Assembly: GCF_026745355.1 (NCBI RefSeq)
Contig: NC_079208.1
Coordinates: 23,501,062 to 23,565,061 of the forward strand
Reading direction: 5' to 3'
Length of the DNA: 64,000 bases
DNA from: Beta vulgaris subsp. vulgaris
Taxonomy: Eukaryota; Streptophyta; Magnoliopsida; Caryophyllales; Amaranthaceae
Below the pieces are notes generated by a model that saw nothing but the letters and a program-made list of their open reading frames with translations, was not told where the DNA came from and ran no database searches. Positions within the stretch are counted from its first letter, which is position 1, and each line of letters begins with the position of its first letter. The translations under genes and the position numbers were made by a program. Shown here piece by piece: positions 1-9,694 of the stretch.

Positions 1-271
1 TTGAGAAAGTGGTATTTCCATGGTCCCACTCATAAGTATATCTAGAAAACCACCCAAAGAAACTCAATGCTTCATCAAAGTGTTGGGATCGAAATTCACC
101 ATTAAACATAGACTCCACAATTTCTCTTGTATGCATATTCAAACCATCATATATCACCTCACACATCTCCCAAATCTCAAGTCTATACTTAATTAGAAGA
201 GTGTTCTCAAATCTCTGATAATAATTCCAAAATGGTTCATCCTCATATTGAGGAAAAAAGAAGTTTGTCAT
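1..271 (-). CDS. gag N-terminal part of Athila-like element (partial)
   Basis: From the ATG at 271 the minus strand is open for 90 codons to the edge, starting MTNFFFPQYEDEPFWNYYQR. It contains the gag pattern of an acidic/aromatic lead-in (EPFWNYYQRF), IWEMCEVIYDGL, a TREIVESM segment and FDEALSFFGWF. These resemble the plant retrotransposon gag domain (FxEGL, TRxxVExMxNGxF, DEAxxxLxxLA). Gag forms the virus-like particle in the cytoplasm. The reading frame is uninterrupted here, so this copy may be younger than the other gypsy relics in the window. The start is the first ATG after the primer site. The C-terminal half and pol are not visible. Confidence 0.75.
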   Translation of the reverse strand, partial: MTNFFFPQYEDEPFWNYYQRFENTLLIKYRLEIWEMCEVIYDGLNMHTREIVESMFNGEFRSQHFDEALSFFGWFSRYTYEWDHGNTTFS

Positions 272-463
272 TTTTTGGAATTCTCTTTAAAAAAATTATA
301 AAAAAAAAAATTATGTACAAAACCCTAGACTCATATAAACAGCACTCACCACATAAAATAAAGACAAGATAAAAAAAACCAGTAAAGAAAAGCAAAAAAA
401 AAAAAGAAAAAAAAATCAACTAAGCAAACTAAACTACAATAAACTTCAATCAATAGCACAATT

Positions 464-481
464 TCCCCGGCAACGGCGCCA
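464..481 (-). other. Primer-binding site, tRNA-Asp type
   Basis: On the minus strand the site reads TGGCGCCGTTGCCGGGGA, an 18-base match to the complement of the plant tRNA-Asp 3' end including CCA. It lies three bases from the LTR end (TATCA to TGATA inverted termini), the expected spacing for first-strand priming. Confidence 0.9.
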
Positions 482-484
482 TTT

Positions 485-2805
485 TGATAAGAGGCTTTTG
501 GTGTGTCGTTAAGGTACCAAGAACCGCTTTCCAAACAATATTTATAAGTCCTAACAAGCAATTATTAAGAGAATAGTAAGGGCAAGTCAAGGGTCGATCC
601 ACAGGGAAACAGGGATTGGTTAAAGTCTATCTAGTTTAGACTACCTAATTGAAAGGTATTTGGGGGTTTGAAAGAGGTTTGGTAACAATTAAGACTAACT
701 AATAACAAGAACAAGCAAATATCAAGAGTTTAAACATCAATTAAAAGACACTAGAGTTAAGGTTACTAGTATGAATAAGAATAGCCAATGAATGCTAATG
801 CGATTGTGATGTACGGAGATGATTATGCAAGGTTTAGTTTTCCTCTAAATTACTTGAGTCCTCTCTCGAATGGTCCTCAAGAATAATCACTTAATCAATC
901 AACTAAATCCTCTCTCGAATGGTCTTTAGTCAATTGATTAAGAGATTCAATAAGTTCGGAAAACCCCTAATAAAGGATCCCCTTAATTTCTACCCAATAT
1001 CTTGGCCTAGAAATTAAGTTGATTCTTGGGGATGATAAAAGAGTCAAAATTCGATTAAAGAACTTTTGAAATCCAAATACCAAAGTATAAATGTGATCAA
1101 TATCTATCCTAAGGTTTCAAAACACCGGCCAAGATCAATGCATAAACTTCTCTAAATCACAATCACATCAACAACATATTTAAAACCCTAATTCATACTT
1201 TCACCCTAACCCTAGATTATGAAACTACTCACTAATCATGGAGTTTAAAGCAATCAAACAATAAATCTATGACTAATCTAAGGCTAAACATGATTAAGTA
1301 ATGATTAAACTAATGGAAATCGCAATTAATAAACTAAGAGAATGAAGATCTAAAGTAATCTAAGAACAAAAATGAACACCAAAAGAATGAATTAAAAACT
1401 GAAACTTTGAATTAAGATGAAGGAAAAGTACCTTCAATATCAATGGAATCACAAACTATAATTACTAATCTCAATTCTTAATGGAAACTAAAGTGTTTTC
1501 TCTCTAATACAAAAAACCCTTGAATAATGTTGTGTAAAAAGTTAGAATAAAACGTAAGTCAAAATAAAACTCAACTATCGTATAATGAAGGCTCGAATTT
1601 TTCTTTTCGGGAAAAGAAGGGTGCGGGCGCACCTCACCCTTTTGCCTCAAAACCAAAATCATTCCTCAGACGGTGCGGGTGCACCTTTCTTTCTGATCTA
1701 GTCGGACAGTTCAACTTAAAACGAGCATAACTTCTTTGTTTATATCCAAATCAAGCTTATATCCAAACTACTCACTAATCATGGAGTTAAAGCAATCAAA
1801 CAATAAATCTATGACTAATCTAAGGCTAAACATGATTAAGTAATGATTAAACTAATGGAAATCGCAATTAATAAACTAAGAGAATGAAGATCTAAAGTAA
1901 TCTAAGAATAAAAACGAATACCAAAAGAATGAATTAAAAACTGAAACTTTGAATTAAGATGAACGAAAAGTACCTTCAATATCAATGCAATCACAAACTA
2001 TAATCACTAATCTCAATTCTCAATGGAAACTAAAGTGTTTTCTCTCTAATACAAAAAACCCTAGAATGTTGTGTAAAAAGCTAGAATAAAACGTAAGTCA
2101 AAATAAAACTCAACTATCGTTTAATGAAGGCTCGGATTTTTCTTTTCGGGAAACGAAGGGTGCGGGCGCACCACAAGGAGGTGAGGGCGCACCAAGATGA
2201 GGTGCGGGAGCACCTCACCCTTCTGCCTCAAAACCAAAATCAGTCGTCGGACGGTGCGGACGCACCAAAACCAGGTGCGGGCGCACCTTTATTTCTGATC
2301 TAGTCAGACAGTTCAACTTAAAACAAGCATAACTTCTTCGTTTTATATCCAAACCAAGCTTATGACCAGTCGTTGGAAAGATATCGAAACGAGCTTTCAC
2401 CTCCAACTGAAATTACCTTAATCCAATTTTTGGTTTGAAAGTTATGTCCATTTGAAGTTCTCTGCTCAAGATTTTATTGTGCAATGTGCTCCTTTGTGCG
2501 AGCGGACATGGGGAATGGTGCAAGCGCACCATTTCTCAATGTGTGCTTTGTTTTCATTGCTACCTTTTCCAACTTTACAAATCGTAGCTATCTTAGTAGT
2601 TCCACCTATATCAAGAACACAACAAAACAAGGTGAAAGCAAATGTACTAGAAATTCGGTCAAAAATGACTAAAAATCTAGCAAAAATGTCACTATGATCA
2701 ATGAAATAGAAGGGAAAAGTGAGGAGAAAGAGGGAATAAAGGGGAAAAAGGGAACGAAAACAAGCCGAAAGGAGGTCATAAAGTGCGTTAGAAACGCACG
2801 TATCA
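485..2805 (-). repeat. Long 5' LTR of Athila-like element
   Basis: The LTR is bounded by inverted TGATA (485-489) and TATCA (2801-2805), with the primer site next to its 3' end. At about 2.32 kb it is long but within the Athila range. It has no convincing ORF. An internal tandem duplication (1222-2363) and a set of GC-rich palindromic GGTGCGGGCGCACC motifs (1620-2530) enlarge it. The short ORFs in this stretch look like by-products of base composition. Confidence 0.85.
1222..2363. repeat. Tandem duplication inside the LTR (two units of about 0.54-0.6 kb)
   Basis: The stretch beginning AAACTACTCACTAATCATGG occurs at 1222 and again at 1765, and the two copies stay alignable for over 500 bases with scattered substitutions. 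The second unit is longer because it gained extra copies of a GGTGCGGGCGCACC-like motif near 2160-2220. The first unit ends in a partial restart (AAGCTTATATCCAAACTA), consistent with unequal exchange within the LTR. Confidence 0.9.
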
Positions 2806-3900
2806 CATTGATATATACTATTTAAGTAAAAACAGATAGAATTGCAGCTAAACTATGAAGGCAAAAGAAGTATAAAATCATATTAGTGACTATAATAATA
2901 GATTGCAACCTTCACTCCTCAACAGCAAATGAGCTTGACCAGTTAATTATGTCAATAACACTTAATCAAGAACTTGCTAAAATCTAATTTTCTGCAAATC
3001 TTGTTCCATTAGCAAGCACCACCAACAATATTTATCATTTCTGAAAAAGCAAGAGATATTCTACATACCATATCATACTACAATTAAATTAATAAAAATA
3101 GAAAAGAAAAAGATAGTGAACGAACAAATAAATTAATAAAAACAAGAAAAATGAATTACAAAATTCCAAATTATTCAGCAAAATGTACGCAAAAAATAAT
3201 AATATACGAAATAAAAATCGAAAAATTAATATCTAAACAAACTAAGTTAATAAACGAATTACAAAAATAATATACATTGACAACCTAAATTAAAAAACTG
3301 AAAAAAATTTAGACTGGTTGAAGATTTTTACAACGTTTCTGTGATACATTAACATGATAAATTAAGAAACGAATTAGAACAATGAACAAACTAAATTAAA
3401 AATAGAAAAAAGAAACTCTAACCCTAACCATTTAGATAAAAAATAAAAATAAAGAACCCAATTCACGTTCCTTCAACAAACCCAATTCCAACTCAAATTT
3501 CTTCAACCTCAAACGACGGTGTAATAGTAGAATATAATAAAAGCGGGGAAACCCTTGAAGGAAGAAATCAGTGTTGTTGACGACGGTTCTGAACGACGGT
3601 GGAAACTTTTTCGGGTGGTTGTTAGGGAAGCAAATAGCGAAGAACGATGGTGGCGCCTGTGAGGAGAGAGGGTGAGTCGTGAGAGAGGGTGAGACTCGTG
3701 GGAGAGGAGAGATAAAGGGAGTGAAGGAGGGTCAAAGGTTGATGGAGGCAGATGAAATATGTGGGGGGAACAAACACACTTATTTTATACTTAATACTAT
3801 TAGAGTTTCTAAATTTAATCTCATCTGTTGGATCGAAATCATCAACGGATGAGATTAGATCCCATCTTTTTTATCCTCTTTTATGTTTTAATACAATTAA
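2806..3900. other. No gene recognised; AT-rich, then a leader-like CT-rich tract on the minus strand
   Basis: Bases 2806-3470 are AT-rich with no coding signal. Read on the minus strand, 3760-3480 is CT-rich and changes into mixed sequence with repeated CGTCGT motifs, resembling a plant 5' untranslated leader. No ORF follows. It may be a displaced promoter or leader piece. Confidence 0.3.
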
Positions 3901-4164
3901 CTAGTTATTAGGCCCGGGCTATGCCTCGGGTAACAAAAAATTTCATTTATTAATATTGTACTTTGATATGATAACACTAAATACAATTTGGTCTAGCGGT
4001 TAAAACTTTAGTACATGAACTTGAGGTCATGGGATCAAAACCTATACCATGCAATTTCTAATTTTTTTTATTGTACATGGATTACATGAACTAAAACTTC
4101 TTAGGGAGAGCGCCACGTGGCACCGTTCCTGGTTTATGCACGCCTTTTAATATATTAGTATTGA
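3901..4164 (-). mobile_element. Short non-autonomous Helitron (copy 1)
   Basis: Read on the minus strand, the element starts TCAATACTAATATATTAAAA with GGCGTGC just after, and ends with a GC hairpin (CCCGAGGCATAGCCCGGG), CCTAATAA and CTAG. It sits between A and T, as Helitrons do. At 264 bp it has no Rep/helicase gene, so it would rely on an autonomous partner. A related 570 bp copy lies at 23245-23814. Its middle holds a tRNA-like pair of pol III boxes: A box TGGTCTAGCGGT (3989-4000) and B box GGGATCAAAACC (4031-4042) on the plus strand. Confidence 0.85.
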
Positions 4165-4469
4165 TGGTTAGATTATAATCATTCTCATATCAAAGGTTCT
4201 AATTCATAATCCATGATATCATTCTCTAGACAATAGAAATAAACATACAATAACCTAGCACATGAATTGATGACCTAGCACATGCATTGATAATCTTATA
4301 TTCTTATAATCTTAATAGTTGTTGTCTTGGTTTAATAACTTACAATATTTAATAATTATTTAATTAATTATTATTATTTCATTATAACTTAAAATTTTAA
4401 TTATCTTTATTGAAGTTATCATTAGTATTATTTAAGTATAAATATCATTTATCAATTAGCATAGTATAA

Positions 4470-4893
<424 letters not shown>

Positions 4894-5683
4894 AATTGTG
4901 AATTGAGTTTCTAAATTTTATTAGACTCCCTATAGTGTTACTTATACAATTATCACACTATTACTCAATTAAGTAATAGTAAAACTATATTGTATTTAAG
5001 TGATGCATGTATTGATCTCGTTCGATAACAACTTGTTTCAATCCAAATACATGTTTTTAGTTTCGAAATACATTTCACATGAAGACTATTAGCTAAAATA
5101 TAGTATTATTCTTGAATTAGCTTATAATATATATTGATACATTCATTAATCTTATCTAGTAACAACATCTTTCAACTATCTAGGAACAAAATAGTGAGTT
5201 ACTGAGTTTTTATAAGTTTAAGTGAGTAACTAACTAAATGCTAAATTAACATATGGTTGTCAATAAGTTATTATCTAGTAACTTATTGACTTGTGGTTGT
5301 TATGTTTACTATCATTTATATAAATTATCGTTATGTTTATTACTATTATTGTATAGCATATAGGAACTCTCTTTATAATAACTTTGGCCTCATACAAACT
5401 GTTGTTGTAAACATATGATTGTCCTTTGTTATATTATTATAACATATCAAGAGTCGTCCTACTAATTTCTAATCAATATAGTACTAGAATTGTTTACAAT
5501 AATTTTATTACCAATGTACTGCTAAACTGATTAAACATGTTGGTCAATAGTTTGTTTATACTTCATCACATACAATCACAACATAATACACATATACCCT
5601 CATATTTTTTATTGTTATCGCTATCATTAGCATTATTGCTACTACTACTGTTAGTATTTGTATTTTTATTGTTATTGTTATTG
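4894..5683. other. AT-rich spacer, nothing recognised
   Basis: No ORF of note and no element end. The last 80 bases are a degenerate ATT/TACT simple repeat into which the next CACTA element inserted. Confidence 0.5.
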
Positions 5684-8021
5684 CACTAATGGAAAAAACT
5701 CCACCTGATGCGGTCAAAACTGGCCTTTTTGATGCGGTTTCCGCATCACGTGGGCACGCATCCGCTTACAAACATTTTTTGATGCGATCCAAAACCGCAT
5801 TAGAAAACGATTTATTGATGCGGTTCAGTTTTCTTTAAGAACTGCATCCGTTTTAGGGGTCATGGAATTAAAAAAAAAGTCTGCAGCAGGTCTGCAGGAA
5901 CGAGCATGAGAAACCAACAAAAACCAAACTCAAGCGTTTGCAACAATGAAAATTCAAAAAATTTCAAGTCTGGTAACAAATTTTATACAAACAAAAAATG
6001 AATTCAATTATACAAATATTACACAAACCAAATACGAAATAAAAACAAAAACACAAACTGACATATTGAACTAAACCAAACTGACATATTCAACTTGAGT
6101 GAAAAATACAAATATTACACAAACCAAACTGACATATTGAGCTTGAATGATAAAAAAGACAAACTGATGAATACGAAAAAAACAAACGAAAAATATATTC
6201 ACAGTGAACCAAAAAAAAACAAACTGACATATTGAACTAAAAACGAAAAATGAACAAATAAACGAAAAATGAATACAAAATTACAAATTTAAATTACAAG
6301 GAAAAAAATCTAAATATAAATAAAATGGAAATTACTAGTGGGGATAAAGAGATCGAAAAACGCGTATTGGTGGATCTACGAAATTTATTCTTCTCGCCTC
6401 TTCATCTGCTTCCNNNNNNNNNNNNNNNNNNNNNNNNNNNNNNNNNNNNNNNNNNNNNNNNNNNNNNNNNNNNNNNNNNNNNNNNNNNNNNNNNNNNNNN
6501 NNNNNNNNNNNNNNNNNNNNNNNNNNNNNNNNNNNNNNNNNNNNNNNNNNNNNNNNNNNNNNNNNNNNNNNNNNNNNNNNNNNNNNNNNNNNNNNNNNNN
6601 NNNNNNNNNNNNNNNNNNNNNNNNNNNNNNNNNNNNNNNNNNNNNNNNNNNNNNNNNNNNNNNNNNNNNNNNNNNNNNNNNNNNNNNNNNNNNNNNNNNN
6701 NNNNNNNNNNNNNNNNNNNNNNNNNNNNNNNNNNNNNNNNNNNNNNNNNNNNNNNNNNNNNNNNNNNNNNNNNNNNNNNNNNNNNNNNNNNNNNNNNNNN
6801 NNNNNNNNNNNNNNNNNNNNNNNNNNNNNNNNNNNNNNNNNNNNNNNNNNNNNNNNNNNNNNNNNNNNNNNNNNNNNNNNNNNNNNNNNNNNNNNNNNNN
6901 NNNNNNNNNNNNNNNNNNNNNNNNNNNNNNNNNNNNNNNNNNNNNNNNNNNNNNNNNNNNNNNNNNNNNNNNNNNNNNNNNNNNNNNNNNNNNNNNNNNN
7001 NNNNNNNNNNNNNNNNNNNNNNNNNNNNNNNNNNNNNNNNNNNNNNNNNNNNNNNNNNNNNNNNNNNNNNNNNNNNNNNNNNNNNNNNNNNNNNNNNNNN
7101 NNNNNNNNNNNNNNNNNNNNNNNNNNNNNNNNNNNNNNNNNNNNNNNNNNNNNNNNNNNNNNNNNNNNNNNNNNNNNNNNNNNNNNNNNNNNNNNNNNNN
7201 NNNNNNNNNNNNNNNNNNNNNNNNNNNNNNNNNNNNNNNNNNNNNNNNNNNNNNNNNNNNNNNNNNNNNNNNNNNNNNNNNNNNNNNNNNNNNNNNNNNN
7301 NNNNNNNNNNNNNNNNNNNNNNNNNNNNNNNNNNNNNNNNNNNNNNNNNNNNNNNNNNNNNNNNNNNNNNNNNNNNNNNNNNNNNNNNNNNNNNNNNNNN
7401 NNNNNNNNNGGTCGCATATTCGACAATTTCAGCGGCGATAAAGGAGTCGGAGGGTGAGTTTTGCTCGCGTATTCGTAGAGATTGTTCGCGTTAGAATCCA
7501 TCCAGAATTTTTAGGGTTAGAGTTTTGGGATTAGTATAGACGCATAGAGGAGAGAGAAAATAAGAAGGAGAAAGACTGGCGATGGTGGAAGAATTATGGG
7601 AGTGGAGGGTGAAGAGAGAAAGGAAGAAATTAGGGTTGAGTGAAGATGACGAGAGGGATATGAAGGGGAATTAGGGTTCGCTAGGTGAAATCAGAAGAGG
7701 AGTGAGGGGAAGTGAGGGAGTTAGGGTCTGGGTGGGAGTAGAGTGAGGGAGTTAGGGTTTGAGTAGGAGTTGGGCTGCGTGGGAGTGGAGTGAAGGAGTT
7801 GGGCCGCATGAAAGAATGTGAGGGATTTGGGCCGCGTGTTTTTAAGGCCTAAAAATAGAAAATCTGATGCGGTCCTAGAACCGCATCAGATTTTAAAAAA
7901 AGAGGATCGCATTAAATTTTCCTCCCAGCTTTTCTTCCCATTTTTTAAATTAATTTTTTGATGCGGTTTTGTAAAAACAACATATGTTACTTAGTGACAT
8001 ATAAGGTTTTTTTCACTAGTA
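5684..8021 (-). mobile_element. CACTA (En/Spm-like) element, family 1 copy A, with assembly gap
   Basis: The left end is CACTAATGGAAAAAACTCC and the right end TTTTTTTCACTAGTA; both flanks carry TTG (5681-5683, 8022-8024), the 3 bp duplication expected of CACTA elements. Subterminal GATGCGGT/ACCGCATC motifs occur in both orientations at each end (5706-5850 and 7865-7972). The right end, reversed, aligns with the left end of the element at 16601, so the two copies are relatives in opposite orientation. The outermost base of the right repeat is changed (TAGTA for TAGTG). Bases 6414-7409 are Ns, so the interior is largely unknown; no transposase is visible outside the gap. Confidence 0.85.
7410..7501 (-). 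CDS. Start of an unrecognised gene-like ORF inside CACTA copy A (cut by gap)
   Basis: On the minus strand a CT-rich leader (about 7830-7510) is followed by an ATG at 7501 and 30 open codons to the gap. The protein starts MDSNANNLYEYASKTH and continues with a Pro/Ser-rich part (PPTPLSPLKLSNM). This looks like a real plant N-terminus, but I do not recognise the protein. Beyond the gap, 6413-6335 can be read on the same strand as a C-terminus (EADEEARRINF to RSLYPH, then a stop), but frame continuity across the Ns cannot be known. It may be a host gene fragment captured by the transposon or the element's own gene. Confidence 0.4.
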
Positions 8022-8103
8022 TTGTTAATATTAGTATTCTTGTTTTTATTTGTATTACTATTGCTATTGTTAGCATTATTACTATTATTGTTATTATTTG
8101 TAT

Positions 8104-8134
<31 letters not shown>

Positions 8135-8205
8135 GTAATTATTATTACTATAATAATAATAATTATTATTATTACTACTATTCTCATTATCATCATAGCT
8201 ATTTA
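8022..8205. repeat. Degenerate (ATT)n / (ATA)n microsatellite
   Basis: ATT and ATA triplets, with a run of AAT units near 8104-8136. The isoleucine- and asparagine-rich ORFs through it (7958-8227 and its reverse) are simple-repeat artefacts. Confidence 0.9.
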
Positions 8206-9694
8206 CAAACTTATATATCAATCATAATGCTTATAATAATAAACCATTTTTATAAACCTTGAAACTGGTTGTTTACTTTTTATTATTGTCGTGGGTTATA
8301 TTATATAATATTAGAACATATGAAGAGTCGTTCGACTTCTTTACTCTTTAGAGTGGTTTTACACATTTGATTAGTCGAAATGATAGTTGTCTAAGGGAAT
8401 ACACTAAACATAACATCACGATAAACAAATAAAGTGTTTTTATTAGTTTTTCGTTATCATCCATATATCTATCGCGCACACACATATTTATATGCATATC
8501 GATCTTAATACTTTTAATAATATGATTCGTTTACAAAATCAATAACGAAATCAAAATTACCCGATTAGGAGTTAACCGAAGTTGAATTGACGTTTAATAA
8601 CGAATGGACCGATGCTTCACAATGATCGAAATAAGGTCATTAGTGATTCAACCGAGTACACTTGACGCGACCCAAGCGTACATGAAACCCAAATTCGATC
8701 TGCGCAAACCCGACTACAAAATGTCCACATGCAATCATATCCGGGAATGGATCGACTTGTAAATAGAACGTTCAAACCTGTCCGGCACCCGCCACTCCCA
8801 TGATTCAAATGTGATCGACCCAGTTGAACAAAAGCTGACCAATAACGACCTGGGACACTTATTGTCAGAATCCTGACCTATCCGGGTCTGACCTGGTTCG
8901 CCGTGGGTATACCCAGAACCTGTTTGGCAACCTGTTTTGACACCACTAGTCCTAAACTGCCTCATGTATTAAAAAAATTAAGACTCCCCTAAAAAAAAAG
9001 TAGGACTATCTTGTTTTTTTATTTAGTTATTGATTTAGTTCAGTTTAGTTTAATTCAATTCAATCTAATTCAATTTAACTCAGTTTGATTCAATTCACTT
9101 TAATTAGTTTCCTCTTACAAAACTATATGATGATTAGGACTAAAAGTTGGATATAAATACCTATCTGAAAAACTAAAAGGCCATATGTCATCAATGTCTA
9201 CGACTGTATATTTAGATTCTAGGATTATATAGTATTACAAATAGTGGATTTTTTTAAACAAAAAGGAAAATCACAATAATAGTTTTAGTTAATAGTAAGT
9301 ATTATATAGGGCCGCTTTACAATAAAGTCATTGTAAGACTAACTCATTCAAAATTATATTTTGACAATTGAAATAGTCACATTTTAAGTTAAATGGGTCC
9401 ATTTTTAGAAAAAAGGGTCACATATCACCTTAAGGCTTAAAAGGGGTCACTTATACTATAAGTCACGTCTTCAACGCAAAAAATATTACCCTCGACTTAC
9501 CATAAATCATTATAAGATGGTGTTATATAAAATTTTGGATTTAGCTTATGCAACAATATACGAGTGAAACTTATATTATAAAAATGTTAGTTGATTTACT
9601 ACTCTCATTCTTTCTTTTTTATTCCTTTCCATTTACCATCCATGTGAGAGTAATACATGGTTCATATTCAATGCGAGCATTTTATGATCAAATC
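8206..9694. other. Unresolved intergenic stretch
   Basis: AT-rich, with a more GC-rich island at about 8630-8960 carrying repeated GGGTC/GACC-type words but no recognisable protein on either strand. A degenerate TTCAA simple repeat occupies about 9040-9110. Nothing here gives a supported gene call. Confidence 0.4.

Larger units (their letters stand above)
1..2805 (-). mobile_element. Athila-like Ty3/gypsy retrotransposon, 5' part
   Basis: Reading the minus strand, the order is LTR (2805 to 485), primer-binding site (481 to 464), a leader of about 190 bases, then a gag reading frame open to the window edge. The primer site equals the complement of the 3' end of plant tRNA-Asp, which is typical of the Athila/Tat branch of Ty3/gypsy. 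The rest of the body and the 3' LTR lie left of the window, so completeness and the target-site duplication cannot be judged. The bases right of the LTR are CATTG (2806-2810), which should recur beyond the missing 3' LTR if the copy is intact. Confidence 0.85.

Noticed and set aside
3985..4045. Functional tRNA gene
   Set aside because: Only A- and B-box-like words are present; no cloverleaf with an anticodon arm forms.
6325..7501. Long ORFs of nearly 390 codons on both strands across 6325-7501
   Set aside because: Almost all codons are Ns of the assembly gap. Only the flanking pieces carry information.
7958..8227. Ile- and Asn-rich ORFs on both strands
   Set aside because: They are translations of an ATT/ATA microsatellite.
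8617..8965. Two overlapping minus-strand ORFs in a GC-richer island
   Set aside because: No recognisable motif, overlapping frames, and repeated GGGTC words suggest non-coding repeat sequence.
9300..9560. Possible MITE with GTAAGAC/GATGGTGTTAT ends
   Set aside because: I could not find matching inverted ends or a target duplication.
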